In this document: one piece after another, positions 1-10,698 of the stretch | Position numbering within the stretch: position 1 is the stretch's first letter | How the letters are laid out: the number at the start of each line of letters is the position of its first letter | The notes under the pieces: model-generated | What the model was told of the DNA's origin: nothing | Databases searched by the model: none | Seen by the model: the letters and a program-made list of their open reading frames with translations, nothing else | Assembly: GCF_021290925.1 (NCBI RefSeq) | Contig: NZ_JAJSLX010000003.1 | Coordinates: 496,001 to 560,000, forward strand | Source of the DNA: Sessilibacter corallicola | Lineage (GTDB): Bacteria > Pseudomonadota > Gammaproteobacteria > Pseudomonadales > Cellvibrionaceae | Length of the DNA: 64,000 bases | Direction of reading: 5' to 3' | Program-made: the position numbers and the translations under genes

Positions 1-509
1 CGTCCGTGCTTAGCTAATAGAATCTTATCTTTTTTATATATTAACGTAATCACACAGGGTTGAATTCTCGGGTACCAAAGTTTCGAGCAATTAACGCATG
101 TGAGAGCAGTTTCTGTTCGGTGACTGTAGGTCTTTGCTCCGCAGTGACCGCAAAATCGATGGTCATCTAACCAATGATAGAGTTGGATAGCCCGCGCATG
201 AATTTCAAAATCTGAAATTTGCGTCTCGACTAATAACCGTCGGCCAGTGACCCATTTGTATTTGGACGTGCCCATTTGTGAGAGCATGTCGTCATCAAAA
301 AAACCTTCAATGACAATAAGATGAACATTGCGGTCTGCGCTTTCACCAACGAATGTGGAGCGATCAACCTGCTCTTGAAAAGAGCCCGAATCCAATACGT
401 TTAATGTCTCGAACATCGTACAGATGGACTCAACCGACTCCAACGCATGCATTGTCTCGTCGGACTCGGAAACCAGCAATGAACCTTTATTGACAAAAAT
501 ATAACGCAA
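1..509 (-). CDS. nudC: NAD(+)/NADH diphosphatase NudC, 3' part cut off by window edge
   Basis: NudC-type Nudix hydrolase, which cleaves NAD(H) to NMN(H) and AMP and removes NAD caps from RNA. About 169 residues are visible: an N-terminal domain, then a zinc ribbon with two Cys pairs (FCGHCG and TCVNC) and the family segment WYPRIQPCVI followed by ILLAKHGR, where the Nudix domain begins. The Nudix box itself lies beyond base 1. The only usable start is TTG at 509, preceded by AGGTAG; no ATG lies upstream of the stop in this frame. The start is 12 bases downstream of the fimL stop, so the two are probably co-transcribed, as in Pseudomonas. Family call is firm; start codon is inferred. Confidence 0.85.
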   Translation of the reverse strand, partial: MRYIFVNKGSLLVSESDETMHALESVESICTMFETLNVLDSGSFQEQVDRSTFVGESADRNVHLIVIEGFFDDDMLSQMGTSKYKWVTGRRLLVETQISDFEIHARAIQLYHWLDDHRFCGHCGAKTYSHRTETALTCVNCSKLWYPRIQPCVITLIYKKDKILLAKHG

Positions 510-521
510 GCTACTTCTACC

Positions 522-2225
522 TTATTGACCCGATAATCCTAAAGACTGGAGGCTTTCTTCCGCTATTTGCAAAATACTGTCGTCTGTTGATTTGTCGGAT
601 TGTAACGCTGAGATGTAGTATTCCAGACTGATAATACAATCGGCGAAGATCTCCAGTAATTGCAACAGGACCGTCGGGTGTTCATCTGATAACAATTCGG
701 TTTCAACAAAGTGGTTACACAGCTCCAGCACACGAGCACACCGATCGCGGTGTAACAAAGTCATTCCGCCGCGTATGGTTTCAAGGGTTTTACTGACGTT
801 ACGAATATGACCGTGATCGAAATTGGATTCTGCGTAAGAGCTCAAGGCCCGTTTTACGAGAGTTAGTCCGGTTTCTGCTTCTTGCAAAACAATTTGCTCT
901 GCTTCGGCAAATTGGTTTTCGGCAATGGTTTGATCGCCATTACCAATACCGTAGCCGGCGGTATTTTTGTACTGGATAACAAAATTTTCTATTTGCAATA
1001 ACGCATCAGCCACTTCTGATAAAGCAAATTTATCCAACCCTGTAGTGTCTTCAGACATTGCAGCAATCACTTTAGCCTGCTGCTTTAACTCGATGCTGGG
1101 CTGCCCCAAACCAACCACGGCAAGGATTTCTGCCAACTTATTAAGAAGCTCGTAGAGCGCTCCAAATTCAGCCGTTGATTGTGCTTGAGAACTGACTTCA
1201 AGAATGCTTTTGGCGGTCGAAATTTCTTCTTCAAAAACAGCGATAACGGACTCAATGGTTTGCGCATTGGGCCCTTTTAAAGAATCAAACTCTTTACTGA
1301 GATCTTCATCGCTGTATGGAAGACGAGAACATCCAAACTTTGATAAAAACTGCTCGACAGAACTCAGTTTATCGCCGTGGTTTGCACCCACCGCGACCCA
1401 ATAAACCAGCTCTTTAGTCAAGGCGATGGGAATATTGGTTTTAACGCCAGCGATGTCGAGTTTAATAAGCGACTTTATCTGCTTTTCAATTTCCATGAGC
1501 ACGCGCTTTTTATGCTGTGTCAGTGGCAGCGACGAATTAACAGAAGAATTTAGCGCGAGAAATACTGCAATCCAAAAATTAGTAATCGGCTTTGACGAAT
1601 AAATACTGGCCAGACGCTCAATGCACTTTGCCATCATAATCAAAGGCGGCTTCTGTGCTTTATTTTGCAGTATTGCCAACAAAGCAACCTGATACATGTG
1701 TCGTAATCTCGACACCAGTGGAAGGTATTCGCTTTCAGCAATTTGGCGTGGATTAATCCAGTCACAGCTAAACGGTTCTTTGGAAATTCTTTTAATGCTG
1801 AAAAAGTGACTGGGAGGTAATTGCGACTGATTTAAGATGCCTTTCAGATCGTTAATGTACGGCAACAGAAGCTCAGGATGGTCTTGGCGTGTATTTTCCA
1901 AGAACTCAATGTAACGCGGCAGAATAAAAAATGCCGTCGTCAACGATTGAAGCTCATCGTCATCGAGCTTTTGGTGACCCGGTGTTAGCTCTTTAGTAAC
2001 ACTCAACAACATGAAAGCAAGCTGATGGGGACCACGGAGCTGGATAAGCTCTAAAGTGCCGGATATTTGTTGTAAACCGTCAACACACCCTTGAAGACTG
2101 GTTTCATCGGCGGTATTTTCAAAAAATTCTTCTAACTGCTTGGCTGATTTTTCAACAGTTGCAAGTAATTCATCGCGAACAAGATTTAGTGAACTGATCG
2201 CATTGGTTGGAAGCTCATTGTCCAC
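522..2225 (-). CDS. fimL: FimL, Hpt-like regulator of type IV pili
   Basis: A 567-residue soluble protein resembling the N-terminal part of the chemosensory kinase ChpA/PilL. In P. aeruginosa FimL (about 570 residues, gene next to nudC) supports twitching motility through the Pil-Chp/cAMP-Vfr circuit. The sequence is mostly helical. A region around residues 450-510 resembles a histidine phosphotransfer bundle, but the segment where the phospho-accepting His is expected reads ETIRGGMTL, so it is probably a non-phosphorylatable scaffold, as known for FimL. The call rests on similarity plus the fimL-nudC gene order. Function in this organism is inferred. Confidence 0.8.
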   Translation of the reverse strand: MDNELPTNAISSLNLVRDELLATVEKSAKQLEEFFENTADETSLQGCVDGLQQISGTLELIQLRGPHQLAFMLLSVTKELTPGHQKLDDDELQSLTTAFFILPRYIEFLENTRQDHPELLLPYINDLKGILNQSQLPPSHFFSIKRISKEPFSCDWINPRQIAESEYLPLVSRLRHMYQVALLAILQNKAQKPPLIMMAKCIERLASIYSSKPITNFWIAVFLALNSSVNSSLPLTQHKKRVLMEIEKQIKSLIKLDIAGVKTNIPIALTKELVYWVAVGANHGDKLSSVEQFLSKFGCSRLPYSDEDLSKEFDSLKGPNAQTIESVIAVFEEEISTAKSILEVSSQAQSTAEFGALYELLNKLAEILAVVGLGQPSIELKQQAKVIAAMSEDTTGLDKFALSEVADALLQIENFVIQYKNTAGYGIGNGDQTIAENQFAEAEQIVLQEAETGLTLVKRALSSYAESNFDHGHIRNVSKTLETIRGGMTLLHRDRCARVLELCNHFVETELLSDEHPTVLLQLLEIFADCIISLEYYISALQSDKSTDDSILQIAEESLQSLGLSGQ

Positions 2226-2775
2226 TCGAGACTCACCTTATAATCATTAGCTGAAACTATTTTTAATTGTCGTTAATCAACTAGGCTAACAAATCTGGTA
2301 TGTTCCTTCGCGATTATCGATGTTTGAAACGCGAATTAACATCATATTTTACGAATTACACATTTTTAAACTGAAAAACAGTATCAAAACAAACAGTTGT
2401 TCAGCCCTTTGTGCGAAAATTACCCTAAAAAAAATAAGATAATTTTGGATTGATGACTCTAACTCTGCGTCAGTTTTCGTTATAATTGCCCGCCATTAAT
2501 CCCCCATCGGGTTTTCCAGGTACTTTCACGACAAGATACAGCCTAAGAATATACGCAGGCTATCGCAGTTGTCACTTTAAAAGTGGCACAAATGTTATTG
2601 AATTAGTTGCATTTTTTCACAGAACACAAAATTTGTGTAGGTCTGGCGAAAAAAGCGTGATTGGTAGGCAAACCAGGCAGTACGTTTAGTCCTCATGACT
2701 GCTCGTAGGACGGTTATAACTCCTCCAAAGTCTAATCAGTTTTTTGTATTTATTAACTTTGTTAAGGAAGCAGGC
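2226..2775 (+). promoter_or_regulatory. nhaB promoter region and long, possibly structured leader
   Basis: 550 bases without a convincing gene between divergent fimL and nhaB. A TATAAT hexamer at 2481-2486 is a possible -10, without a clear -35, and would give a leader of about 280 bases. The leader has two small consecutive hairpins: AGCCT/AGGCT at 2540-2561 and TGTCACTT-TAA-AAGTGGCA at 2570-2588, plus GTCCT...AGGAC further on. The ribosome binding site AAGGAAGCAGG precedes the ATG at 2776. No known riboswitch consensus was recognised. Confidence 0.4.
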
Positions 2776-4305
2776 ATGGAAACAACACTATCCCAAGCAT
2801 TTGGGAAGAACTTTCTTGGGCAATCACCTAAGTGGTACAAACAAGCAATTATTGCTTTTTTGATCATCAACCCCCTGGTGTATTTTTTGGGCGGCGAATC
2901 AGGACCATTTCTAGCGGGATGGCTACTCATCGCTGAATTTATCTTCACTCTTGCTATGGCGCTTAAATGCTATCCGCTGCAACCCGGTGGTTTACTTGCA
3001 TTAGAAGCCGTTATCCTCGGCCTCACCAGCACCCATTCTGTCTATCACGAGGTTGAAGCCAACTTAAAAGTTATTCTTCTCCTTGTGTTCATGGTCGCAG
3101 GCATCTACTTCATGAAAGACCTGCTGCTGTTTTTATTCACCAAGATTCTTATTGGTGTTCGGTCAAAGCTAGCGCTGTCATTATTATTCTTATTTTCCTC
3201 AGCATTCTTGTCCGCCTTCCTAGATGCATTAACAGTAACCGCCGTTTTAATTAGTGTTATTGTTGGCTTCTATTCGGTCTACCATAAAGTCGCCTCCGGT
3301 AAGCAAATTCATCACGGTGATCACGATCACGGCGATGACAGCACGGTCATTGAATACCACCGGGAAGACCTAGAAGACTTCCGCTCTTTCCTTCGCAGCC
3401 TAATTATGCACGGTGCCATTGGTACGGCATTAGGTGGCGTATGTACGTTAGTAGGTGAGCCTCAAAACCTATTGATTGCTGAACAGGCTGGCTGGAGCTT
3501 TTTAGAGTTCGCGACACACATGGCACCGGTTACTGCACCGTGTTTTGTTGTTGGTGTTATTACTTGCATGATCTTGGAAAAAACCAACATGTTTGGTTAC
3601 GGTGGCAAGCTTCCTGATCCGGTTCGATCGGTTCTTGAAGAGTTCGAAATGAGCCAACGCAGCAAGCGCAAAAACAAAGAAAATGCCGCTCTTATCGTTC
3701 AAGCGATCATGGCTGTTTTCCTAATCATTGCCCTTGCACTTCACCTTGCAGAAGTCGGTATTATCGGCTTGACCGTGATTGTGGTCGTTACAGCTTTCAC
3801 CGGAATCACCGAAGAACACCAGATCGGCCACGCGTTTGAAGAAGCATTACCGTTCACCGCGCTACTGGTTGTATTCTTCTCAGTTGTTGCGGTTATTCAC
3901 GATCAACACTTGTTTGCACCAATTACTCATGCAGTACTGGAGATGGACGCCGGTGTCCAAGCACCTATGTTCTTCATTGCAAACGGCATCCTTTCGATGA
4001 TCAGTGATAACGTATTCGTTGCTACCGTTTACATTAATGAAGTAAAAGCCGCTTTGGACAACACTGATCCAAGCCAAATTACCATTACACGTGAACAGTT
4101 CGACAAGCTAGCAATTGCTATTAACACCGGTACTAACCTACCAAGTGTGGCAACGCCAAACGGCCAAGCAGCATTCTTGTTCTTGTTAACCTCTGCGTTA
4201 GCGCCATTAATTCGTTTGTCTTACGGTCGCATGGTTATCATGGCACTTCCGTACACAATTGTATTATCAATTGTCGGTCTAGCCTGTGTTACCTACCTAC
4301 TGTAA
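2776..4305 (+). CDS. nhaB: Na+/H+ antiporter NhaB
   Basis: Inner-membrane electrogenic sodium/proton antiporter; expels Na+ using proton entry and helps pH and salt homeostasis. 509 residues from the ATG at 2776 (AAGGAAGCAGGC in front), close to the 513 of E. coli; an in-frame ATG at 2695 would add 27 residues that do not look like the family. Many hydrophobic helices are visible, including [12 protein letters not shown] with the conserved intramembrane Asp. A His/Asp-rich stretch ([10 protein letters not shown], about residues 178-187) lies in a hydrophilic loop. It sits close to sthA and the Na+-NQR operon, fitting a sodium-cycling marine bacterium. Confidence 0.93.
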   Translation: METTLSQAFGKNFLGQSPKWYKQAIIAFLIINPLVYFLGGESGPFLAGWLLIAEFIFTLAMALKCYPLQPGGLLALEAVILGLTSTHSVYHEVEANLKVILLLVFMVAGIYFMKDLLLFLFTKILIGVRSKLALSLLFLFSSAFLSAFLDALTVTAVLISVIVGFYSVYHKVASGKQIHHGDHDHGDDSTVIEYHREDLEDFRSFLRSLIMHGAIGTALGGVCTLVGEPQNLLIAEQAGWSFLEFATHMAPVTAPCFVVGVITCMILEKTNMFGYGGKLPDPVRSVLEEFEMSQRSKRKNKENAALIVQAIMAVFLIIALALHLAEVGIIGLTVIVVVTAFTGITEEHQIGHAFEEALPFTALLVVFFSVVAVIHDQHLFAPITHAVLEMDAGVQAPMFFIANGILSMISDNVFVATVYINEVKAALDNTDPSQITITREQFDKLAIAINTGTNLPSVATPNGQAAFLFLLTSALAPLIRLSYGRMVIMALPYTIVLSIVGLACVTYLL

Positions 4306-4345
4306 TTGATAGGCCTTTATCCAAGGCGTTATCAAACTGCATTAA

Positions 4346-4373
4346 AAAGCCCAGCTTACCGCTGGGCTTTTTT
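4346..4373 (+). terminator. Rho-independent terminator of nhaB
   Basis: Stem AAAGCCCAGC / GCTGGGCTTT with a 5-base loop (TTACC) and a following T run, 41 bases after the nhaB stop. Confidence 0.9.
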
Positions 4374-4413
4374 GTTCGTGAGTTTGTATCAGTACGGTAC
4401 TTTTTGAAGACAC

Positions 4414-4448
4414 AAAAAAACCACTAAGCAGTTTTGCTTAGTGGTTTT
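4414..4448 (-). terminator. Rho-independent terminator of sthA
   Basis: Perfect 14-bp stem (AAAACCACTAAGCA / TGCTTAGTGGTTTT) with a 4-base loop. On the minus strand it ends in seven T, about 40 bases after the sthA stop. The stem could also stop minus-strand transcription from entering nhaB antisense. Confidence 0.88.
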
Positions 4449-4490
4449 CAGATAAGTCTCAGCGGTGTCTAAATTAGAAAAGCAACGCGC

Positions 4491-5897
4491 TTAAGATTTC
4501 ATTCGGGTAACACGGTTGATGCCGTTTAATGCCGCCTGACGATAAGCTTCTGCCATGGTCGGGTAATTAAACGTGGTGGATGCGAAGTAATTGATGTTAT
4601 TCGCCTCACCCTCTTGTTTCATAATGGCTTGGCCAATGTGAATAATTTCAGAGGCCTCAGCGCCAAAGCAATGAATTCCCAAAATTTCGTAGGTATCAAT
4701 GTGGAATAGAATCTTCAGCATACCAACATCTTCACCAGAAATTTGTGCACGTGCCGTGTGTTTAAAGAATGCACGACCCACTTCGTAAGGAATTCGCTGT
4801 GCCGTCAATTCGCGCTCGGTTTTACCAAGAGAACTGATTTCTGGCAGCGTGTAAATTCCAGTCGGTACGTCAGAAGCGACTAAATCAGGCTCTTCACCGC
4901 GCATACTTTTCGCAACGGCTCGACCCTGGTCAAAAGACGCACTAGCAAGGCTCGGCCAACCAATGACATCACCAACAGCGAAAATATTATCGACTTCTGT
5001 ACGATACCCCTGATCAACATTAAGCTGACCACGGTGGTTCGCCTCTAAGCCAACAGACGGTAAACTCAACTTGTCTGTGTTACCGGTACGACCGTTACAC
5101 CACAACAGAGCATCAGCACGTAAACGCTTACCGGATTTCAGAGTTAAGGTTACGCCGCTTTCATCGGCTTTCACCTCAGAATAATCTTCATTGTGACGAA
5201 CCATAACGCCACCATCACGTAGGTGGTAACTCAAGGCGTCCGAGATTTCGTCATCAAGGAATGACAACAAACGCTCACGGCTGTTGATCAAATCGACTTT
5301 GATGCCCATTCCAGCAAAGATCGACGCATACTCACAACCAATCACACCAGCACCGTAAATAATTAAACTTCTTGGTGTGTGTGTCATTTCTAAAATAGTG
5401 TCACTGTCATAGACGCGAGGATGGCTAAAATCGACATCAACAGGACGGTACGGACGAGAGCCTGTGGCAATGATAAAGTTTTCTGCAGTCAGCTTTTCCT
5501 TTAATCCATCAGCCAACGCAATTTCGACGGTGTGAGCATCGATAAACGTTGCTTCACCGTTGAATAACTGAATTCGATTACGAGGGTAATGTGCATCGTA
5601 CATCTCAACTTGCTTAGGAATAACACGAGACGCAGCACTTAGCACTTCTGGATAAGTCAGAGTACGGTAATCGCCAACGGAGCGAAAAATTGGATCGTTT
5701 TTAAATCGTAGGATTTGCTTTACGACGTGACGCAAAGACTTAGAGGGTATTGTGCCTTTATGGGTACAGTTTCCACCAACCATTGAACGCGCTTCAATCA
5801 TTGCAGCACGCTTACCACTTTTGGCCGCAGATACCGCCGCAGAACCGCCAGCAGGACCTGAACCAATAACTATTACATCGTAATTATACTCACTCAT
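4491..5897 (-). CDS. sthA: Soluble pyridine nucleotide transhydrogenase SthA (UdhA)
   Basis: FAD enzyme that interconverts NADPH + NAD+ and NADP+ + NADH in the cytosol, mainly to re-oxidise excess NADPH. 468 residues, the usual length. The FAD dinucleotide fold GSGPAG is at residues 12-17 and the NAD(P) fold GAGVIG in the middle. The redox-active site of related disulfide reductases (CxxxxC) is here C44-T-H-K-G-T49, with only the first Cys, which is the SthA signature and separates it from dihydrolipoamide dehydrogenase. Its terminator is the hairpin at 4414-4448. Confidence 0.95.
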   Translation of the reverse strand: MSEYNYDVIVIGSGPAGGSAAVSAAKSGKRAAMIEARSMVGGNCTHKGTIPSKSLRHVVKQILRFKNDPIFRSVGDYRTLTYPEVLSAASRVIPKQVEMYDAHYPRNRIQLFNGEATFIDAHTVEIALADGLKEKLTAENFIIATGSRPYRPVDVDFSHPRVYDSDTILEMTHTPRSLIIYGAGVIGCEYASIFAGMGIKVDLINSRERLLSFLDDEISDALSYHLRDGGVMVRHNEDYSEVKADESGVTLTLKSGKRLRADALLWCNGRTGNTDKLSLPSVGLEANHRGQLNVDQGYRTEVDNIFAVGDVIGWPSLASASFDQGRAVAKSMRGEEPDLVASDVPTGIYTLPEISSLGKTERELTAQRIPYEVGRAFFKHTARAQISGEDVGMLKILFHIDTYEILGIHCFGAEASEIIHIGQAIMKQEGEANNINYFASTTFNYPTMAEAYRQAALNGINRVTRMKS

Positions 5898-6012
5898 AGT
5901 GATTCAAAACTGCCCCTGTATTCACTGATTAATATTTTATGATTATGAGGTTGAGGCTAGATTGGGTCACATCGAATGTATGCTTTCTTTGACTTTCGAG
6001 TTTAACGCCCAT

Positions 6013-6044
6013 GAGAGATTTACAGAGTTAACTATAAATCTCTC
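6013..6044. repeat. Perfect 10-bp inverted repeat between nqrM and sthA
   Basis: GAGAGATTTA at 6013-6022 and TAAATCTCTC at 6035-6044, 12-base spacer, no T run on either strand. It lies about 115 bases upstream of the sthA start and 95 bases after nqrM, so it could be an operator for sthA or an RNA-stabilising hairpin at the end of the nqr transcript. Confidence 0.5.
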
Positions 6045-6138
6045 AAACTACCTCAGTAACTCGAGTTTAGATCAGCAATTTATTGACTTCAGAATTTCGT
6101 CTGAATTTAGTTATGTATCTGTCTATACCCTAAGAATA

Positions 6139-6381
6139 CTAGTGCTTTTTTTCAGTTTTTGCTTCGTACGCCAAAAACGCGTTTTTGCCGCTGTCCTGCT
6201 GCGAAAGCTCTTCACACTTAGCTTCATCACCGCCACACAAGTCACAGACGTAGTCTTCTTCACCCAGAGCAGCACCAACACCACCGCAAGAACCGGTAAT
6301 CGGCTTTCTACCCATAATGACACCGACAGACATCGCGGTAACAACTAACAACAACGCAGCTAAAGTAACAACAAAAGTCAT
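6139..6381 (-). CDS. nqrM: NqrM, Na+-NQR maturation protein (DUF539)
   Basis: Small membrane-anchored protein of 80 residues: one N-terminal TM helix (about residues 3-24), then a Cys-rich segment with GSCGG, CDLCGG and KCEE. In Vibrio, NqrM is needed to assemble active Na+-translocating NADH:quinone oxidoreductase and is thought to deliver iron to the intramembrane NqrD/NqrE cluster. Start has AGGAGAAACC in front. It is the last gene of the operon, 8 bases after apbE. Confidence 0.93.
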   Translation of the reverse strand: MTFVVTLAALLLVVTAMSVGVIMGRKPITGSCGGVGAALGEEDYVCDLCGGDEAKCEELSQQDSGKNAFLAYEAKTEKKH

Positions 6382-6389
6382 GGTTTCTC

Positions 6390-7466
6390 CTATTCGTTCA
6401 TGTATTGAACAAAATCGTTTGAAGGATATTCTTTAAACTGATTTCCTTCTCGAACAACAAAATAACAAGGCCAACGGTTTTTATTACAAATCTCGATGGA
6501 TTTTTCATAACCCAATACATTCAAACCTGTGGTGAGCGAGTCAGCGTAAGCACTGGATTCATGTAATAGCGTAATTGACGCCAGCTGATGGGTAATGGGA
6601 CGACCGGTTCTCGGATCGATTGTGTGGGAATATCTCACCCCATCAACATCAAAAAAGTTACGATAATCACCCGACGTCGCAATGGCTAAATCCGTCACTC
6701 GTATCGCTTGCAGAGGGTCTGCACGGCCTAAGGTTGGAGCCTCAATGCCTATTTTCCAATCGGAATTTCGACTGTTTAAACCTTTGACAACAATTTCACC
6801 GCCAATTTCAACCAAGAAATTTTTGCCGCCAACACTCTCTAAATAATCGGCAACAACGTCAACAGCATAGCCTTTCGCAACCGAAGAGAGGTCAACAAAT
6901 ACGTCAGCATCACGAATAGCAGTGGATTTCTGAGCATCAAGCTGGATGTAATCAAACCCCACTTTCGCTAAAGATTTTTCAATCTCAGCATCGTCGGGAA
7001 TCTCGCGCTGGTCAATTGGACCAAAGCCCCAGAGATTAACGACTGGACCAACCGTGACATCGAATGCACCATCAGTAATCTCGTATATTTTGCCACTGAT
7101 GGCTAGCATCTCCATAAGTTCTGGCGATGCAGCAAATTTTTGGCCAATTGGGTGACGATTAAAAGTCATCAACTCAGAATCATCGATGTACGTGGAGCCA
7201 ATTTGATTAATTTTGGCCAGCAGCTCCATGATATTTGAAGCAACAACTTCAGGGGATTTTGTTAAATCAGTGTCGACAACCGTAATGTTATAGGTTGTAC
7301 CCATTGTTGGGCCTGAAAAATAAAGAGGAGACTCAGTTTCAGATTCTGAACAAGCTGTAATAAAAATAAAAGAGGTCAAACAAAACAGGGCCCGAATGAC
7401 GAGCCCTGTTTTTGCACTAGCGTGCTTTGCTTTAGCCACCGAAGTCATCCAGTAGGATGTTTTCAT
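6390..7466 (-). CDS. apbE: FAD:protein FMN transferase ApbE, lipoprotein
   Basis: Attaches FMN from FAD covalently to threonine residues of NqrB and NqrC. 358 residues: a lipoprotein signal with lipobox FITAC, then the ApbE fold ([10 protein letters not shown] near the start, [13 protein letters not shown] in the middle, [11 protein letters not shown] near the end). The ATG at 7466 has a GGAG/GAGG ribosome site and lies inside the 3' end of nqrF, overlapping it by 35 bases, so translation is probably coupled. Its targets NqrB and NqrC are in the same operon. Confidence 0.93.
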   Translation of the reverse strand: MKTSYWMTSVAKAKHASAKTGLVIRALFCLTSFIFITACSESETESPLYFSGPTMGTTYNITVVDTDLTKSPEVVASNIMELLAKINQIGSTYIDDSELMTFNRHPIGQKFAASPELMEMLAISGKIYEITDGAFDVTVGPVVNLWGFGPIDQREIPDDAEIEKSLAKVGFDYIQLDAQKSTAIRDADVFVDLSSVAKGYAVDVVADYLESVGGKNFLVEIGGEIVVKGLNSRNSDWKIGIEAPTLGRADPLQAIRVTDLAIATSGDYRNFFDVDGVRYSHTIDPRTGRPITHQLASITLLHESSAYADSLTTGLNVLGYEKSIEICNKNRWPCYFVVREGNQFKEYPSNDFVQYMNE

Positions 7467-8652
7467 CCTCTACTCCAAGATCCTTCAACATGGCAATAAC
7501 CGAAGCGTTCATGATTGGAGGCCCACACATGTAGTACTCACAATCTTCTGGCGCTGGATGGTCTTTTAGGTATTCATCATAAAGTACATTATGAATGAAG
7601 CCCGTTAAACCTTCCCAGTTATCTTCTGGCTGAGGATCCGACAACGCGATATGCCAGTCGAAGTTCTCGTTTTCTGCCGCCAGAGTGTTGTAATCGTCTT
7701 CGTAGAAGAGTTCACGAACCGAACGAGCACCGTACCAGAATGAAATCTTACGATCAGAATTCAATCGACGAAGTTGATCGAAGATATGAGAACGCATTGG
7801 CGCCATACCAGCACCACCACCGATAAATACCATTTCAGCATCGGTGTCTTTCGCGAAGAATTCACCGAACGGTCCGAATACAGTAATTTTATCGCCTGGC
7901 TTCAAGCTAAATACGTAAGAAGACATTTGGCCTGGTGGCAAACCTTGAGTGCGAGGTGGTGGAGTTGCAATACGGATATTGAACTTAACCACACCCTTCT
8001 CTTCTGGGTAGTTCGCCATTGAATAAGCGCGAATGATTGGCTCGGTAACCTTAGACTCAAGGTTGAAGAAACCAAAGTTCTCCCAATCGCCACGGTATTC
8101 CTCTTGAATATCAAAATCAGAGAATTTCACGTGGTGAGCTGGTGCTTCCAACTGAACATAACCACCGGCACGGAAGTCAACGTTTTCACCTTCAGGAAGA
8201 CGCAAGGTCAACTCTTTAATAAAAGTTGCAACGTTAGGATTCGACTCAACAGTACACTCCCACTGCTTAACACCGAATACATCTTCTTCAACATGAATGG
8301 TCATGTCTTGCTTAACTGGCACCTGACAAGATAGACGCCAGCCTTCACGGGCTTCACGCTTGTTAAAGTGTGATTCTTCGGTTGGCAACATAGAGCCACC
8401 ACCGCTGTTAACAACACACTTACACTGAGCGCAACTACCGCCGCCACCACAGGCTGAAGGAAGGAACATACCGCTTTCAGCAAGAGTCTGAAGCAGCTTT
8501 CCGCCAGCCGGAACAGTGAGAGTTTTCTCACCGTTTACAACAATGTTTACGTCTCCAGAACTAACTAGCTTGGAGCGCGCGCCTAGAATGACCATCACCA
8601 ATACTAAAACGATGACAGTAAACATTCCTACGCCAATTACTACTGTTTCCAT
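7432..8652 (-). CDS. nqrF: Na+-NQR subunit F, NADH dehydrogenase module
   Basis: Electron entry subunit of the sodium pump: takes hydride from NADH to FAD, then to a [2Fe-2S] centre. 406 residues: an N-terminal TM helix (about residues 4-23), a plant-type ferredoxin domain with ligands in [14 protein letters not shown], an FAD-binding domain with RAYSMANYP, and an NADH-binding domain with [12 protein letters not shown]. Length matches Vibrio NqrF (about 408). Confidence 0.96.
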   Translation of the reverse strand: METVVIGVGMFTVIVLVLVMVILGARSKLVSSGDVNIVVNGEKTLTVPAGGKLLQTLAESGMFLPSACGGGGSCAQCKCVVNSGGGSMLPTEESHFNKREAREGWRLSCQVPVKQDMTIHVEEDVFGVKQWECTVESNPNVATFIKELTLRLPEGENVDFRAGGYVQLEAPAHHVKFSDFDIQEEYRGDWENFGFFNLESKVTEPIIRAYSMANYPEEKGVVKFNIRIATPPPRTQGLPPGQMSSYVFSLKPGDKITVFGPFGEFFAKDTDAEMVFIGGGAGMAPMRSHIFDQLRRLNSDRKISFWYGARSVRELFYEDDYNTLAAENENFDWHIALSDPQPEDNWEGLTGFIHNVLYDEYLKDHPAPEDCEYYMCGPPIMNASVIAMLKDLGVEDENILLDDFGG

Positions 8653-8665
8653 GCTCTACTCCACC

Positions 8666-9274
8666 TTATAGATCGATACCACCGAAAGACATAAAGCCAA
8701 GTGACATCAAACCTACAGTAATGAAGGTAATACCTAAGCCTTGTAGGCCTGCAGGTACGTCACTGTACTTTAACTTCTCACGAATACCCGCCAACACCGC
8801 AATAGCTAATGCCCAACCGATACCCGCACCAATACCGAATACGGTACTTTCAGCGAAGTCGTAATCACGCTCAACCATGAACAAAGAAGCACCCATGATT
8901 GCGCAGTTTACGGTAATAAGTGGCAAGAATACGCCCAGTGCGTTGTACAGAGCAGGCACGTACTTATCCAAAACCATTTCCAGGATTTGAACCAATGCCG
9001 CAATTACACCAATGTATGAAATCAAGCCCAAGAAGCTCAAATCAACATTAGGTAAGCCTGCCCACGCAAGAGCGCCGTCAGCAAGTAGATAAGTGTAAAG
9101 CAAGTTGTTAATCGGTACGGTCAAACCAAGTACCACAACAACCGCTACACCCAAACCAATAGCCGCATCAACTTTTTTAGATACCGCCAAAAATGTACAC
9201 ATACCTAAGAAGAAGGTCAGTGCCATGTTGTCGATGAAAATCGAACGAACGAATAAGCTAAGGTAATGTTCCAT
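8666..9274 (-). CDS. nqrE: Na+-NQR subunit E
   Basis: Integral membrane subunit of 202 residues, with six predicted TM helices and internal similarity to NqrD. It shares an intramembrane iron-sulfur centre with NqrD; the candidate Cys are in [10 protein letters not shown] (about residue 26) and [10 protein letters not shown] (about residue 120). Gene is 13 bases upstream of nqrF. Confidence 0.95.
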   Translation of the reverse strand: MEHYLSLFVRSIFIDNMALTFFLGMCTFLAVSKKVDAAIGLGVAVVVVLGLTVPINNLLYTYLLADGALAWAGLPNVDLSFLGLISYIGVIAALVQILEMVLDKYVPALYNALGVFLPLITVNCAIMGASLFMVERDYDFAESTVFGIGAGIGWALAIAVLAGIREKLKYSDVPAGLQGLGITFITVGLMSLGFMSFGGIDL

Positions 9275-9277
9275 TGC

Positions 9278-9934
9278 TTATACCTCCTTAGGCTTAGTGT
9301 TAGCTGCGATTTTAAATTCAGGCTCTTCAAGCTGCTTAGGTTTCCAAGAGCGCAAGCCCCAGATAAGCAAACCAATCAAGAAGAAAGCACTTGGTGGTAA
9401 CAACATCATTCCGTTAGAAACGTACCAGCCACCATCGGTGGTCAACGGTAGGATCTCAACACCGAACAACTTACCAGCGCCCAACAATTCACGAATTGTC
9501 GCAAGAGCAATCAACAGTACGCTGTAGCCTAAACCGTTACCGATACCGTCAAGGAAACTAGGTAACGGTGGGTTTTTCATTGCGAATGCTTCTGCACGAC
9601 CCATTACAATACAGTTGGTAATGATCAAACCAACGAATACAGAAAGCTGCTTACTGATATCGTAAGCGACTGCTTTAAGTACCTGGTCTACAACGATTAC
9701 CAACGATGCAATGATCGTCATCTGTACAATAATTCGGATACTTCCAGGTACGAAGTTACGAACAAGTGCAACAAACAAGTTAGAGAAAGCAGTTACCGCG
9801 GTTAATGCAATACACATAACCAAGGTTACTTTCAAACTACTGGTAACAGCCAGTGCAGAACAAATACCAAGAATCTGCAATGCAATCGGGTTATTTTCGA
9901 ATACTGGCTTAAAGAGTAACTCTTTAACTTTCAC
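9278..9934 (-). CDS. nqrD: Na+-NQR subunit D
   Basis: Integral membrane subunit of 218 residues and six predicted TM helices, partner of NqrE. The conserved Cys positions for the shared iron centre are in ILGICSAL (about residue 25) and [10 protein letters not shown] (about residue 108). Three bases separate it from nqrE and two from nqrC, so the cluster is tightly coupled. Confidence 0.95.
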   Translation of the reverse strand: MKVKELLFKPVFENNPIALQILGICSALAVTSSLKVTLVMCIALTAVTAFSNLFVALVRNFVPGSIRIIVQMTIIASLVIVVDQVLKAVAYDISKQLSVFVGLIITNCIVMGRAEAFAMKNPPLPSFLDGIGNGLGYSVLLIALATIRELLGAGKLFGVEILPLTTDGGWYVSNGMMLLPPSAFFLIGLLIWGLRSWKPKQLEEPEFKIAANTKPKEV

Positions 9935-9936
9935 GA

Positions 9937-10698
9937 TTAAGCCTCCCCTTCCTTCAAGTTGGTTAGGAACTTACCGAACGCAACATCACTCAACCAGAAG
10001 CGAACGAGATTGCTCACCCCCTTACTGGTCAACGTTGCTCCTGATAAACCATCGATTTCATGATCTGAATCTTCAGGCGCCTTACCTTTAACAATGTTCA
10101 CAGCAACATCGCCATTAGAGTCAAACATTTCCTTGCCAACCCAACCAGCTTTCCAGCTTGGGTTGTCAACTTCACCGCCAAGTCCTGGTGTTTCACCGTG
10201 TTGGTAAAAACCGATACCAACAACAGTTTTCATGTCAGCTTCAAGTGCTAAGAAGCCGTACAAAGTAGACCATAGACCGTAACCACGGATTGGAAGGATA
10301 ACCTTGTCAATGCTGCCGTCTTTCTCAACAAGATAAACTTCAGAAACTTCTTCAAGTCGAGAAATTTTGGCAAGATCTTCTGCAGATGATAATGAACGAG
10401 ACTGAGATGGGTCTTTTGCCGCAACAAGCGGGTCAAAACCATCAGGATCGCCATCAGTGAAAGTGCCAGACTCTAATGAAACCAAGCGAGTGGTGATTTG
10501 CGAAAATTGCTCTTCAACACTTTTTTGGCTGTCTAACAAACCTGCTGCTGCAAGAATGTTGCGTTTAAAGTCCAACTGTTTGTTAGCTACCTGAGCAGGC
10601 TTTAGCATTACTGCCGCAGCAGAAACGATTACCGAACAAACAATACAAAGTACAAGAGCAACTGTAATAGTGCCCGCTGTAGAATCTTTATTAGCCAC
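9937..10698 (-). CDS. nqrC: Na+-NQR subunit C, covalent flavoprotein
   Basis: 253 residues: one N-terminal TM helix (about residues 9-31) and a periplasmic FMN-binding domain. The flavinylation motif SGATLT near residue 218-223 carries the Thr that ApbE modifies with FMN. Start overlaps the end of nqrB by 8 bases. Confidence 0.95.
   Translation of the reverse strand: MANKDSTAGTITVALVLCIVCSVIVSAAAVMLKPAQVANKQLDFKRNILAAAGLLDSQKSVEEQFSQITTRLVSLESGTFTDGDPDGFDPLVAAKDPSQSRSLSSAEDLAKISRLEEVSEVYLVEKDGSIDKVILPIRGYGLWSTLYGFLALEADMKTVVGIGFYQHGETPGLGGEVDNPSWKAGWVGKEMFDSNGDVAVNIVKGKAPEDSDHEIDGLSGATLTSKGVSNLVRFWLSDVAFGKFLTNLKEGEA

Noticed and set aside
2486-2689. Open frame on the plus strand before nhaB
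   Set aside because: No ribosome site, low-quality composition; the stretch reads better as promoter and leader of nhaB.
5962-6348. Plus-strand frame opposite nqrM
   Set aside because: Mostly antisense to nqrM, which is a clear family member.
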